A DNA stretch of 64,000 bases from Candidatus Eremiobacteraceae bacterium (GTDB taxonomy: Bacteria; Vulcanimicrobiota; Vulcanimicrobiia; Eremiobacterales; Eremiobacteraceae). The stretch is from contig DASTCX010000026.1 in NCBI GenBank assembly GCA_035710745.1, positions 1-64,000 on the forward strand, in the 5' to 3' direction. Below, piece after piece: positions 15,981 through 25,712 of this stretch (positions within the stretch are counted from its first letter, which is position 1; every line of letters begins with the position of its first letter). Both the position numbers and the translations under genes were made by a program. The notes under the pieces are model-generated. The model was not told where the DNA came from, made no database searches, and worked only from the letters and a program-made list of their open reading frames with translations.

Positions 15981-16040
15981 ATGCGGATATTCGGGTCACG
16001 TCGTCGAGGTTCATGGTTGCCCATAAGGCAATCGAAAAGT

Positions 16041-16117
16041 CGAGCTTCGCTCGGCCTACTACACTAAAACGCTCGAATGCAAGGCCGCGGCGGTCGACCA
16101 TAAAGGTCGACCGCTCC
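16041..16117 (-). repeat. Two REP-like palindromes, type A(GGAG) and type B
   Basis: On the minus strand, GGAG plus CGGTCGACC-TTTA-TGGTCGACCG (16084-16117) is followed about 20 bases later by TGTAGTAGGCCGAGCGAAGCTCG (16041-16063, trimmed at its 3' end). They fill the gap downstream of pth. Confidence 0.85.
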
Positions 16118-16143
16118 CTTCCTAAACGGAACGGCCGTACATT

Positions 16144-16722
16144 TTATTCTTGCGACGGAGGGGCGCCGCCGTTCGCGTTGACGAGCGCGATCGCCGCTTC
16201 GATTCCGCCGTGCAAGAACGTCTCGACGCCGGCGACGGCGCGATCGATCACTTCGACCAGCGCCTTCTCTTCCGCGGTCGTGAAGGCGCCGAGCACGACG
16301 CCGATCGCGTCCGGACTCGAACGTCCGACGCCGACCCGCAGGCGCGGATATTCCGGTGTCGAGAGAGCGTGCTCGATCGACCGCAAACCGTTGTGCCCGC
16401 CGGAACTTCCGTCGCGTCGCATTCGCAGCACGCCGAACGGCAATGCGATGTCGTCGCAAACGATGAGCGCGTTCTTCGGCAACACCTTATAGAACCCGGC
16501 GGCGCCGCCGACCGCCTCGCCCGAGTCGTTCATGTATGTCTGCGGCAACACGAGCAGCGCGTCGAAGGACTGCGCGTGCGCGACGCGAGCATGGAACTTC
16601 GAGCGCCACGATGTGACACCGTGACGGCGGCCGAACTCCTCGACGACCCGGAAGCCGACGTTGTGACGAGTACGAACGTATTGGGCCCCGGGATTGCCGA
16701 GGCCCACCACGAGGTGATGCAC
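16144..16722 (-). CDS. pth: Peptidyl-tRNA hydrolase
   Basis: The 192-residue enzyme releases peptides from prematurely dropped peptidyl-tRNA. Key residues are in place: N10 (GLGNPG), catalytic H20 (TRHNVGF), N65 (QTYMNDSG), D91 (CDDIALPFG) and N111 (GGHNGLRS). It follows rplY and prs on the same strand, the standard bacterial order. Confidence 0.97.
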   Translation of the reverse strand: MHHLVVGLGNPGAQYVRTRHNVGFRVVEEFGRRHGVTSWRSKFHARVAHAQSFDALLVLPQTYMNDSGEAVGGAAGFYKVLPKNALIVCDDIALPFGVLRMRRDGSSGGHNGLRSIEHALSTPEYPRLRVGVGRSSPDAIGVVLGAFTTAEEKALVEVIDRAVAGVETFLHGGIEAAIALVNANGGAPPSQE

Positions 16723-16763
16723 GCGTTCTTTCGGTCGTCGGAAGAGCGAGAAGAACGTCGCCG

Positions 16764-17420
16764 CTATTCCGCCGGTTCTTCGTCGGGTTTCTTCGCGCCG
16801 ATGAGCTCGGGCTCCGCAGGTGCGGCGCCAGGCACCGCCTCGGCGACCACAGGCTCTTCGACCTTCGCAGGCGGCAACACCGACACGACGATGTCGTTGG
16901 CATCCGCGGTGATCGTGACGCCTTCCGGCGCGACGAGATCGCGGACGTGGAGCGCTTGACCGATCTCGAGCTCGCGCACGTCGATCTCGAGGTGATCCGG
17001 CACGTTCGCGGGCAGTGCGCGGACGTCGACTTCGCGAGCGACGAGGTCGAGGATGCCGCCGTTCTTCACACCCGCGGCGGTGCCGACCGCGATGACCTTG
17101 ACGAGCGCGTCGACTTCTTCGTTCAAGTTGACCGCATGGAGGTCGAGGTGGATCGGACGCTTCGAGATGACGTCGTCCTGGCGTTCGTGGAGAAGCACCG
17201 GTGTCGTGCCGCGACCCTCGATCGTCAGGTTGATGATCGAGTGAACGCTCTTGCCGGACATCGCGCTGCGGAACTCGCGGGCGTCGATCGTGATGGGGAG
17301 CGCATCGCCGAACTCGCGTCCGTAGACGACGGCCGGGATCTTATGCTCGCCGCGAAGGCGACTCGCGGCTCGGGTGCCGCTTTGCGTCCGCGGTTTGGCG
17401 CTGAGGTTGACGGTTTCCAT
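16764..17420 (-). CDS. rplY: 50S ribosomal protein L25/Ctc, long form
   Basis: The 218-residue protein has the N-terminal 5S rRNA-binding L25 domain (ETVNLSAKPRTQSGTRAASRLR, VYGREFG) and the C-terminal TL5/Ctc beta domain (about residues 95-185, VKNGGILDLVAREVDVRALP). An acidic, Pro/Ala-rich tail follows. It binds 5S rRNA in the large subunit and is often induced by stress. It lies between prs and pth, 41 bases ahead of pth. Confidence 0.95.
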   Translation of the reverse strand: METVNLSAKPRTQSGTRAASRLRGEHKIPAVVYGREFGDALPITIDAREFRSAMSGKSVHSIINLTIEGRGTTPVLLHERQDDVISKRPIHLDLHAVNLNEEVDALVKVIAVGTAAGVKNGGILDLVAREVDVRALPANVPDHLEIDVRELEIGQALHVRDLVAPEGVTITADANDIVVSVLPPAKVEEPVVAEAVPGAAPAEPELIGAKKPDEEPAE

Positions 17421-17440
17421 TCCTATTCCTTATCGTGCGG

Positions 17441-18511
17441 TCAGTTAGAAGCGGTCGCGGGCTCGGGCATAGGCTCGACGGACCCCGCGTCAAAAAGCGT
17501 CGAGCCGAGCCGGTCACTCGACGGCTGCTCCTTGTCCTGCTCCTCATAGAGTTCGGATATCGATCGGTTCTGGCCGATGCGACGGATCGCGTCCGCCAGC
17601 AGCGACGCGACCGACAAAACCTTGATCTTGGTGTCGCGGATCGACTCGGGGACCGGTATCGTGTTGGTGACGACGACCTCGGAGATCTTCGATTCGACGA
17701 GCTTCTTCGCGGCGTTGTCCGCGAAGATACCGTGCGTCGCGCATGTGATGACCGACGTGGCGCCGCGCTCGAGGACCGCCTCTGCCGCTTTCACGAGCGT
17801 GCCGCCGGTCGAGATCATGTCGTCGACGATGATGGCGGTCTTGCCGGCGAGGTCGCCGACGACTTCGCTCACTTCGTTGACGTCAGGCCTCGGTCTGCGC
17901 TTGAAGACGACGGCGACCGATGCATCGAGCTTTTTCGCGAACGCTTCCGCGCGCGCGAAGCCGCCGGCATCCGGTGAGACGACGACGATCCCGGGCCCAC
18001 GCAGCTTTTTCGTGTTGATGATATAGTTGCGCAGGATGTAGCTCGCGGTGAGGTTGTCGACCGGCTCGTCGAAAAAGCCTTGGATCTGAGCGGCGTGGAG
18101 GTCGACGGTGACGATCCGATCTGCACCCGCGGCGACGAGCAGGTTCGCGAGCAGCTTTGCAGAGATCGGCTCGCGGCCTTTTGTCTTCTTGTCCTGCTTC
18201 GCATAGCCGTAGTACGGGATGACGGCCGTGATGCGATACGCCGACGCGCGTCGCAGCGCGTCGATCATCAGGAGCATCTCCATGAGGGAATCGTTGACGC
18301 CGCGGGCGCCGTTCTCCGATTTGCAGATCGATTGGATGACGAATGCGTCCGCGCCGCGGACGTTCTCGTGGATCTCGATCCGGCACTCGTCGTTGGCGAA
18401 CGTCGTCACGAGCGCTTTGCCGACGTCTTTACTGCCCAGCTTCTGGGCAATCTCCACGGCGAGCGCGCGATTGGAGTTGCCGGAGAAGAGGACCGGTTTT
18501 GCCGTAGCCAT
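17441..18511 (-). CDS. prs: Ribose-phosphate pyrophosphokinase (PRPP synthetase)
   Basis: The 356-residue enzyme makes PRPP from ribose 5-phosphate and ATP, feeding the pyrE reaction encoded nearby. It shows the ATP-binding flexible region (VIPYYGYAKQDKK), the metal-binding DLHAAQIQGFFDEPVDNL and PRPP loop IIVDDMISTGGTL. It is about 40 residues longer than usual, with an acidic low-complexity tail after the standard end near ISELYEE. It heads the prs-rplY-pth block. Confidence 0.96.
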   Translation of the reverse strand: MATAKPVLFSGNSNRALAVEIAQKLGSKDVGKALVTTFANDECRIEIHENVRGADAFVIQSICKSENGARGVNDSLMEMLLMIDALRRASAYRITAVIPYYGYAKQDKKTKGREPISAKLLANLLVAAGADRIVTVDLHAAQIQGFFDEPVDNLTASYILRNYIINTKKLRGPGIVVVSPDAGGFARAEAFAKKLDASVAVVFKRRPRPDVNEVSEVVGDLAGKTAIIVDDMISTGGTLVKAAEAVLERGATSVITCATHGIFADNAAKKLVESKISEVVVTNTIPVPESIRDTKIKVLSVASLLADAIRRIGQNRSISELYEEQDKEQPSSDRLGSTLFDAGSVEPMPEPATASN

Positions 18512-18572
18512 AACCTCGGTCTCCCCCTTTGGACCCGTCTTAGCGGACCTTGTCTTTCTGCATGCGGCGCAC

Positions 18573-18592
18573 GCCTGTCCTGTGGGACGGGC
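18573..18592. other. 8-bp hairpin in the divergent prs/DUF4386 region
   Basis: GCCTGTCC and GGACGGGC-type arms (one G-U) flank TGTG. The site lies between two divergent genes, so it is not a terminator for either; it could be a 5' UTR structure or operator for the gene at 18638. The evidence is only the inverted repeat. Confidence 0.3.
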
Positions 18593-18637
18593 TATGTTTT
18601 CAGTTACTTTTGGCGGACGCCCGCGATAGGAACACGC

Positions 18638-19318
18638 ATGACGTCGACCAGCAAGAAGGCGCGGATCGCCGGCTTTCTCTACCTCCTGTTAGCGGCGCTT
18701 GGACCATTCTTGCTCATCTACGTGCCGAACGCGCTCGTCGTCGGTGGAAACCCCTCGGCCACCGCCGCGAACATCCAAACGCACGAGACCTTGCTCCGGC
18801 TCGGAATCGCTTCCGACGTGGTCGGCGGCGTGTTAGCGCTCGCGGTCTCGCTCGCGCTGTACTCCCTATTCGAGACGGTCGACGTGAAGCTCGCGTGGCT
18901 CGTCGTCATCCTCGGCGGACTATTGCCGTGCGCGATCTATTTCCTCAACTCGCTCAACTGGTTCGCGGCGCTCGTGCTCGTCCATGGCGACTCGATCGCG
19001 CCGGCCTTCGCCGGACCGCAACGCGACGAACTCGTCATGTTGTTCATGCGGCTCCACCACTACGGCGTCATCGTGAGCCTCATGTTCGCGGGTCTGTGGT
19101 TGCTGCCGCTCGGCATGCTCGTCATCAAGTCGGGCTTCATCCCAACGTTCCTAGGCTGGTGGCTTCTGCTCGCGGGCGTCTCGTGGCTCGCGCAGAGCCT
19201 CACGCCGATCGTGCTGCCGCAGTACGCAGACATCGTCAGCAACGTCGGCTTCCCTTTCGGAGTCGGCGAAGTCGCGTTTTTACTCTGGCTGCTTGTCTTC
19301 GGCGCGAAGGAACATTAA
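18638..19318 (+). CDS. DUF4386 family membrane protein
   Basis: The 226-residue protein has six hydrophobic spans and begins STSKKARIAGFLYLLLAALGPF, the characteristic DUF4386 opening. Family traits also include the loop with NIQTHETLLRLGIASDVVG and the late GLWLLPLGMLVIKSGFIP. It acts in the inner membrane, with unknown function. The open frame extends far upstream in a divergent region, but the ATG at 18638 matches the family start. Confidence 0.85.
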   Translation: MTSTSKKARIAGFLYLLLAALGPFLLIYVPNALVVGGNPSATAANIQTHETLLRLGIASDVVGGVLALAVSLALYSLFETVDVKLAWLVVILGGLLPCAIYFLNSLNWFAALVLVHGDSIAPAFAGPQRDELVMLFMRLHHYGVIVSLMFAGLWLLPLGMLVIKSGFIPTFLGWWLLLAGVSWLAQSLTPIVLPQYADIVSNVGFPFGVGEVAFLLWLLVFGAKEH

Positions 19319-19323
19319 GCGCG

Positions 19324-19357
19324 ACCGCGGCGGTCGACCGTAAAGGTCGACCGCTCC
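19324..19357 (-). repeat. REP-like palindrome, type A(GGAG), GACC stem
   Basis: On the minus strand, GGAG plus CGGTCGACC-TTTA-CGGTCGACCG and CCGCGGTC. It lies in the short convergent gap between the DUF4386 and Kelch genes and may also help end transcripts. Confidence 0.85.
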
Positions 19358-19369
19358 ATTTTTACTGCG

Positions 19370-21640
19370 CTACGGTGTATAGATCTCCGCGCTTCTTATC
19401 GGGACGAAACTAGGACTCAGGCCACCCGCGACAAGCACGCGGCCATCGGCCAGGCGCACGGCGCTCTGCACCCAGCGCGCGATGTTGAGGTTTGCATCCA
19501 ACGTCCAGTGTTGAGTCGTAGGATCGTAGATCTCCGACTGTTTGACGAGCATGGTCGGCCCTTGGCCTCCGACGACCAGAACGCGACCGTCAAGCAGCAA
19601 CGTCGCCGTGTCCGCTATGCGCGTGACATTCATACCGCCTGCCGTTCCGGTCCACGAACCCGACGTTGGATCGAATAGCTGCGAGGTCGGCGGGTTGATC
19701 TCGTCGGTCGCGAGCACGTGGCCGTCGTCGAGAAGCACGAGATTGGCCGATTGGCCGTGGATCGATTGCGTGAACGTCCAGACATTTGTGACAGGATCGT
19801 ACAACTCGCACGTCAGCGTTTGGAGCGCGTCTTGCGACGTGCCGCCCTCGACGAGCGCGCGACCATCGGCGAGCTCGGTCGCGCCGAACGCGTAGCGCGA
19901 GATATTGAGGCTCGGCGTCGACGTGAAAGTGTTTGTCGACGGATCGTAGACGTCAGCGCTGTCGCGCGGAATCGTTCCGACCGATGCGCCGGCCGGAGCT
20001 ATGAAGGTGCCGTTCCCGAGCGGTATGAGCGCGCCCAACGTCCGAGGGCTGTTCATGATTCCGGCGACGGTCCACTGACCCGTCGACGGGTCGTAGATCT
20101 CGGCGGTCGACCGCCATACGTTACCCGCGTCGCCGCCGACGACGAGCACGCGACCATCGGGCAGCAGCGCCGCCGAGTGGCGGCAGCGACCGAAATGCAT
20201 GGAACCTGTCCGCGACCACTTCCCGGTCGCGGGATCGAACAACTCGGCGCTCGCGCCGCCGGTTGTGAACGGTTGCGTGCAACCTTCGACGAGCACTTTG
20301 CCGTTGCGCAAGAGCGTCGCGGGCGCACCCGCGCGAGCGACATTGAGCGAACCGGTCAGCGCGAAGCTCCCGATCGTGGGAGAATCGCCGACGCGCTCGA
20401 TCGAGCGAGTGACTGCCGGCAGTCGTACGGAGCGACGCGCCGAGAGCGGCGCGCGGGGCAGAAACGCTTCACGCGCCATCATTCCGAGCGTGAAGATCTC
20501 GGCCGTCGCTGTCGCCCCACGCCTCGTTCCTCCGCCGATGACCATCGCCCGACCGTCCGAGAGCGTCACCATGGCCTGTTCGTCACGCTCGACCTGCATG
20601 TCCGGAGTCAACGTCCATAGCGACGTCGCTGGGTCGAAGAGCTCGGCCGAGCGGAGCACGCGAAATGTCTGCGCGTCGTGCGTATAGCCGATCCCGCCGG
20701 CGGCCAACACCATACCGTTGCCGAGCAATGCCGATGTGTAGAATACGCGCCCGCTCACCTTGGGAATGCCGCCGATGACGACGTTCATATCGCCGACCGC
20801 CGACCAGGTCCCGGTCGAGGGATCGAAACGATCGGTGGACGGGAACGGATCGTACGCGACTTCGTCGCCGTAGGCGCCGCCGGCCACGATGATCGTGCCG
20901 TCGCGCAACGTTATTTGGGTGTGGAAGAACCGCGAGCTTGTCATCCTGCCCGCTAGGTTCCAAATGTTGTGCGCTGGATCGTAAACTTCGACGCTCCCTT
21001 CCGTCGGCGTTATGAACCCCGGGTCGCCGCCGGTGACCATCACGTCGCCGTTCGACATGAGCGAGGCCGCGTGACCCTCGCGTGCGACGGGCATGAACGA
21101 AGCGCCTCGCCATCGACCAGTCGCTGGATTGTAGATCTCTGTCGATGATAGCGACATGATGCTGTTCGCACCGACGCCTCCCACGACGAGTACTCTGCCG
21201 TCCGTCATCAAGGTCGCTGTGTGCGTCATGCGCGCGGTGCCCATCGATCCCGTACGCGACCACTTGCCGGTGGACGGATCGTAGAGCTCGCAGCGGTTCG
21301 TCACCCCCTGCGACGTCTCGCCGCCGGCGACGAGCACTTTGCCGGTTTGCAGGACCGTCAACGTCGCACCGACGCGGTCGACGCTCATCGATCCGGTCCG
21401 CGACCACATGCCCGTTGCCGGATCCCACAGTTCGGCCGACGCGAAGCTGTTCGGATTGTTGAATCCGCCCGCGACGAGAACTCTGCCGTCCGGCAGCGTC
21501 ACCGCGATGGGCGAGATGCGCGCCACGTGCATCGATCCGGTCGTCGTCCACGTGCCGGTTGCAGCTAAAGCGGCTCCGTAGCCCGACGAAAGGACGAAAA
21601 AAGCACACGCAAGCGGGCACGTGTAAAGCAATCGATTCAT
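19370..21640 (-). CDS. Exported Kelch-repeat (beta-propeller) protein
   Basis: The 756-residue product has a signal peptide (LLYTCPLACAFFVLSSGYGAALA) and about a dozen Kelch-type blades with the recurrent core DGRVLVAGG...AE(L/I)YDP.TG.W. They fall in two clusters, about residues 25-390 and 430-755, joined by a linker with an Arg/Pro-rich stretch, so two propellers are likely. No catalytic galactose-oxidase-like residues are evident. A secreted or surface binding role is inferred. An earlier GTG (21649) adds three residues. Confidence 0.8.
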   Translation of the reverse strand: MNRLLYTCPLACAFFVLSSGYGAALAATGTWTTTGSMHVARISPIAVTLPDGRVLVAGGFNNPNSFASAELWDPATGMWSRTGSMSVDRVGATLTVLQTGKVLVAGGETSQGVTNRCELYDPSTGKWSRTGSMGTARMTHTATLMTDGRVLVVGGVGANSIMSLSSTEIYNPATGRWRGASFMPVAREGHAASLMSNGDVMVTGGDPGFITPTEGSVEVYDPAHNIWNLAGRMTSSRFFHTQITLRDGTIIVAGGAYGDEVAYDPFPSTDRFDPSTGTWSAVGDMNVVIGGIPKVSGRVFYTSALLGNGMVLAAGGIGYTHDAQTFRVLRSAELFDPATSLWTLTPDMQVERDEQAMVTLSDGRAMVIGGGTRRGATATAEIFTLGMMAREAFLPRAPLSARRSVRLPAVTRSIERVGDSPTIGSFALTGSLNVARAGAPATLLRNGKVLVEGCTQPFTTGGASAELFDPATGKWSRTGSMHFGRCRHSAALLPDGRVLVVGGDAGNVWRSTAEIYDPSTGQWTVAGIMNSPRTLGALIPLGNGTFIAPAGASVGTIPRDSADVYDPSTNTFTSTPSLNISRYAFGATELADGRALVEGGTSQDALQTLTCELYDPVTNVWTFTQSIHGQSANLVLLDDGHVLATDEINPPTSQLFDPTSGSWTGTAGGMNVTRIADTATLLLDGRVLVVGGQGPTMLVKQSEIYDPTTQHWTLDANLNIARWVQSAVRLADGRVLVAGGLSPSFVPIRSAEIYTP

Positions 21641-21828
21641 CACGAACACCGTTCTAGCAGTGGGAAAGCGTCAGCGTGAATCCTTTGCCGTTTCTCGCGA
21701 ACAGGCCGAGTCCGGTGCAAAGTCGCCGCATGCCCCAAGCCCCCGTGCGTCTAACTTTGCGCCGCCGTACTGAAAAGTTGCTGAACGGATCGGCTCGATA
21801 CGCGATAGCCGTGGTTTTCGCAGCGCTT

Positions 21829-23448
21829 CTATCTGTTAACGCCGGCGGCGGGACCCAACATCAGCGTCTGCGCGTAGACCCATCCCTCGCGTCCGGCATC
21901 GGGGCCGTCCGTGACGTGCACGTGGAGTTCGGGCTGGTAGGCGGCGCCGTTGACATCGAGCACTTCGAAGCGCGTGTCGACCGGCTCGAGGGTCGAGTCC
22001 GAGTCGCCGCGGTAAGGAACATCAGGCCGGTCGTAGAGCCGGACCTTGGCGAACGGCTGCTGGATAATAGCTCTGGGCCCAGGTTCGCGCCACAGCTTGT
22101 CGCCGCCCACGAAGCCGCTCCACGACCCGTCGCGCGCCGCGATCGCATAAACGACGTATAGCCCACGATAGAGACGGTACGGGGAGACTGCCGTCACGGC
22201 GGTCGCCGTCGTCGCGGCGATCGTTCGGCGTTCGGTTCCGTGCACTAGACCGTCGAGCGATCCGTAGACCGTGGCGTAGTCCGCGTGGTGCCGGTCATGG
22301 TAAAGCCGCACGCTTTCACCCTTCGTGAACGCGGCGACGGGCGTCGCTCCGGCTGAATCGAAGTCGAAAGCCTGGTACGACATGAGCGGCAGCCTCCCGA
22401 ACGCCGCGTACTGCGCGGCGACGACGAGCGCCGGGATGACGAACGCGAGCATGTGCGGGCGCCGCCGAATCGCCGCTTCCGCGATCGCACCGATCGACAG
22501 CGCCATGATCGGCACCGCATACGCGACGCTCGTCAGCTTCGCGAGCGCGTCGACCGACAGCGCGGCGGCGACGAACTGTTCCACGAAGACTGCTGCGACG
22601 AAATACGGAAGCGCGGTACGCCTCGCCACGATCGCGCCGCTCAACAAGATGACGACAACTATGACGCTTAGAGTCGCCGCGAAATGCGGCTGGCTCATCC
22701 ACTCGTCCGGGTACGAGAACGCGAACAACGCCGCTGGTGCCCCGCGGATGTCCGCTCGCGCGATGGCCGCGGTCGTCGAATCGCTCGGCAGGAACGCTGT
22801 GCCGATCGCCAACGCCGCCGTCGCACACGCGACGCCGACTCCGAGATCCGGTCGCCGCACCGAAATCGAGCGCGTCAGAGCGTACGCCGCCTCCGACAGC
22901 ACGAGCCATGCCGACTCGACGTGCAGTCCGAGCGCGATAGCGGCAGTCGCAAACCATAGCATCCGCCACTTTCTGACGTACTGCGAGTCGCCTCGACCGA
23001 ACGCCTCCACGGTGAACCAACACGACAACGTGCCCGCGATGACGCCGAGCGCCGCGGGCGACATCTGGTTGACGAGCGCGAACAAGAATGGGCTCGTCGC
23101 CGCGACGGCGACCGCGACGCCCGCGCTCCACCAACCCGAGAGGGCACGCGCCGCTAGAAAGACGGCGATGGCGGACACGAAAAGACACGCGACGACGATC
23201 GCGTGCGGAACGCCGCCCGGGCACGCCAAAGAGTGAAGGAGCCTGGCGATCGGCATGAACGGCTCGACGTTGTCGAAACAACGTTGCGTTCCGCCGTCCC
23301 AGAGAATCTCTCGTCCCCGCAGCGCCGGAACGTTGCCGAGCTGCCAGCTTAGGAAGTCCAAAGCCGACCACAGCAGCGCAGCGGCGACACCGATCGGCAA
23401 CGCGCGCTGCAACCATTCCGGAACGGCGATGGGGTCGGTGAGCTTCAT
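21829..23448 (-). CDS. Large polytopic membrane protein, unknown function
   Basis: The 539-residue protein has roughly 8-10 hydrophobic spans between residues 15 and 380 (for example AIVVACLFVSAIAVFLAARAL, VIVVVILLSGAIVA, MLAFVIPALVVAAQYAAF). A soluble C-terminal domain of about 150 residues follows. The layout resembles bacterial GT-C-like or 'dolichyl-mannosyltransferase-type' membrane proteins, but the usual acidic DD/DE loop is not evident. The frame starts farther upstream; the ATG at 23448 gives a sensible N-terminus. It is divergent from uvrB. Confidence 0.6.
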   Translation of the reverse strand: MKLTDPIAVPEWLQRALPIGVAAALLWSALDFLSWQLGNVPALRGREILWDGGTQRCFDNVEPFMPIARLLHSLACPGGVPHAIVVACLFVSAIAVFLAARALSGWWSAGVAVAVAATSPFLFALVNQMSPAALGVIAGTLSCWFTVEAFGRGDSQYVRKWRMLWFATAAIALGLHVESAWLVLSEAAYALTRSISVRRPDLGVGVACATAALAIGTAFLPSDSTTAAIARADIRGAPAALFAFSYPDEWMSQPHFAATLSVIVVVILLSGAIVARRTALPYFVAAVFVEQFVAAALSVDALAKLTSVAYAVPIMALSIGAIAEAAIRRRPHMLAFVIPALVVAAQYAAFGRLPLMSYQAFDFDSAGATPVAAFTKGESVRLYHDRHHADYATVYGSLDGLVHGTERRTIAATTATAVTAVSPYRLYRGLYVVYAIAARDGSWSGFVGGDKLWREPGPRAIIQQPFAKVRLYDRPDVPYRGDSDSTLEPVDTRFEVLDVNGAAYQPELHVHVTDGPDAGREGWVYAQTLMLGPAAGVNR

Positions 23449-23552
23449 CGCTATAGCGGGATTCGCCCGTATGGCGATGCGGTCCGGGTTCGAGCCGGTA
23501 AATATGACAGGTTTGCATGGTCCGCAGGCGGCGCGTGTCGAATAGCCGCCAA

Positions 23553-25595
23553 ATGCCGCAATTCGAGGTCGTATCACCCTTCAAGCCGTCCGGCGATCAG
23601 CCGCAGGCGATCGCAAAACTCGCCGAAGGCGTCATGCGCGGCGATCGAGCGCAGGCGTTGCTCGGCGTCACCGGCAGCGGAAAGACCGCGACGATGGCCT
23701 GGACGATCGAGAAGGTCCAAAAGCCGACGCTCGTCTTGTGCCACAACAAGACGCTGGCGGCGCAGCTGTGCGGCGAATTCCGCGAGTTCTTCCCCAACAA
23801 CGCGGTCGAATATTTCGTCTCGTACTTCGACTACTACCAGCCAGAAGCATACATCGCGTCGTCCGACACGTACATCGAAAAGGATTCGTCGGTCAACGAG
23901 GAGATCGAGCGCTTGCGCCACTCGGCGACGCAGTCGCTGCTGACCCGGCGCGATACCATCATCGTCGCGTCGGTCTCGTGCATCTTCGGCCTCGGCTCGC
24001 CATCCGACTACATGGAGATGTCGCTCCACCTGCGCCGCGGCGACGAGTACGACCGCGACAAATTGCTGCGCAAGCTCGTCGATATGCAGTATACGCGCAA
24101 CGACATCGCGATGGTTCGGGGGACGTTCCGCGTGCGCGGCGACGTCCTTGAGTACGTCGCGGTCGACGACGAGATCATCACGCGGCTCGACTTCTTCGGC
24201 GATCAGATCGACCACATCACGCGCGTCAACCAGGTCACGGGCGAGATGATCGACGATCTCGAAGAGATCACGATCTTCCCGGCCAAACATTTCATCACGC
24301 CCGAGGAGAAACTGCGTCGAGCGGTCGAGACGATCGAGGCGGAGCTCGAAGAGCGCCTTCTCTACTTGCGGGGCGAGGGCAAGCCGCTCGAAGCGCAGCG
24401 CCTCGAGATGCGGACGCGCAACGACGTCGAGATGCTGCGCGAGATCGGCTATTGCAACGGCATCGAGAACTATTCGCGGCACCTCACCGGCCGAGCGCCG
24501 GGCCAGACGCCGTTCTGCTTGCTCGACTTCTTCCCCGACGATTGGCTGCTCTTCATCGACGAGTCGCACGTGAGCGTGCCGCAGGTGCATGGCATGTACG
24601 GCGGCGATCGGACGCGCAAGCTCGCGCTGGTCGAGTACGGCTTCCGCCTGCCGTCGGCTTTGGACAACCGCCCGCTCACCTTCGAAGAGTTCGACAAGCA
24701 CATCAATCAAGTCGTCTACGTCTCGGCGACGCCCGGCGAGTACGAGAAACGCGCGTCGACGCAGGTCGTCGAGCAGATCATCCGGCCGACCGGTCTCGTC
24801 GATCCGCAGATCATCGTGCGCCCGACGCAGGGTCAGGTCGACGATCTCATCGATGAAGTGCAAAAGCGCGTCGAAAAGGGCGAGCGCGTCCTCGTGACGA
24901 CGTTGACGAAGAAGATGGCGGAAGACCTCACCGACTATCTCATCGAGATGAACATCAAAGCGCGCTACCTCCACTCCGAGGTCGAGACGCTCGAGCGCAT
25001 CGCGCTTTTGCGCGACCTCCGTCTCGGCGAATTCGACGTGCTCGTCGGCATCAATCTATTGCGGGAAGGCCTCGATCTCCCGGAGGTCTCGCTCGTCGCG
25101 ATACTCGACGCGGACAAAGAAGGCTATCTGCGATCGGAGACCTCGCTCATCCAGACCGTCGGTCGTGCGGCACGACACGTGAGCGGCATGGTCCTCATGT
25201 ACGCGGACAATATCACGCAGTCGATGGAACGAGCGATCAACGAGACCGAGCGCAGACGGACGAAGCAGCTCGAGTACAACGCCGCACACAACATCGATCC
25301 GCAGTCGATCCGTAAAGCCGTACGCGACATCTTGTCGGCTGCGGTGGCCACCGACGCGAAGCGATCGCGCCGCCAGCTCAAAGAAGTGCCGCGCGAACTG
25401 CTCGTCGCGACGTGCCAGAAGCTCGAGCGCGAGATGAAAGAAGCCGCCAAGAATCTCGAGTTCGAGAAGGCAGCTGCCCTACGAGACGAGCTCTGGGAAC
25501 TGCGCAGCCAACTCCCCGACGCTGGCGACGCGACCCTCTCGCGCAAAGCGCCTAAGGTCTTCGGCAAGGAGCTGCGCGAAGCGGCGCTCTTCTAA
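23553..25595 (+). CDS. uvrB: UvrABC system protein B
   Basis: The 680-residue helicase-like subunit loads onto damaged DNA with UvrA and recruits UvrC. Visible are Walker A GVTGSGKT, the beta-hairpin region ([15 protein letters not shown]), DESHVSVPQ (DEAH-like), [10 protein letters not shown], and the C-terminal UvrB/UvrC-binding motif near [18 protein letters not shown]. The start at 23553 ([15 protein letters not shown]) matches the family N-terminus. uvrA lies 10 kb away. Confidence 0.97.
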   Translation: MPQFEVVSPFKPSGDQPQAIAKLAEGVMRGDRAQALLGVTGSGKTATMAWTIEKVQKPTLVLCHNKTLAAQLCGEFREFFPNNAVEYFVSYFDYYQPEAYIASSDTYIEKDSSVNEEIERLRHSATQSLLTRRDTIIVASVSCIFGLGSPSDYMEMSLHLRRGDEYDRDKLLRKLVDMQYTRNDIAMVRGTFRVRGDVLEYVAVDDEIITRLDFFGDQIDHITRVNQVTGEMIDDLEEITIFPAKHFITPEEKLRRAVETIEAELEERLLYLRGEGKPLEAQRLEMRTRNDVEMLREIGYCNGIENYSRHLTGRAPGQTPFCLLDFFPDDWLLFIDESHVSVPQVHGMYGGDRTRKLALVEYGFRLPSALDNRPLTFEEFDKHINQVVYVSATPGEYEKRASTQVVEQIIRPTGLVDPQIIVRPTQGQVDDLIDEVQKRVEKGERVLVTTLTKKMAEDLTDYLIEMNIKARYLHSEVETLERIALLRDLRLGEFDVLVGINLLREGLDLPEVSLVAILDADKEGYLRSETSLIQTVGRAARHVSGMVLMYADNITQSMERAINETERRRTKQLEYNAAHNIDPQSIRKAVRDILSAAVATDAKRSRRQLKEVPRELLVATCQKLEREMKEAAKNLEFEKAAALRDELWELRSQLPDAGDATLSRKAPKVFGKELREAALF

Positions 25596-25623
25596 CGAAC
25601 GACCACGCGTCTCAAAACAAAAA

Positions 25624-25695
25624 GAGCGGTCGACCTTTACGGTCGACCGCTGCGGTTTGCAAGCAGCAGGCCGAGCTACGCTCGGCATACCACAT
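25624..25695. repeat. Type A(GGAG-like) and type B REP elements in opposite orientation
   Basis: The plus-strand A copy (25624-25656) reads CGGTCGACC-TTTA-CGGTCGACCG with AGAG instead of GGAG. The B copy (25669-25695) is on the minus strand, GTGGTATGCCGAGCGTAGCTCGGCC. This opposed pair resembles a BIME. It lies in the convergent gap between uvrB and the BNR gene. Confidence 0.8.
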
Positions 25696-25712
25696 TGAGC
25701 ATCAGGCAGTGA

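Noticed and set aside
18080-18637. Upstream extension of the DUF4386 frame
   Set aside because: It overlaps prs antisense and gives a charged, non-homologous leader; the family start is at 18638.
23574-24974. Open frame of 466 codons antisense to uvrB
   Set aside because: A shadow of uvrB: charged low-complexity product, no start signal, opposite strand of a certain gene.
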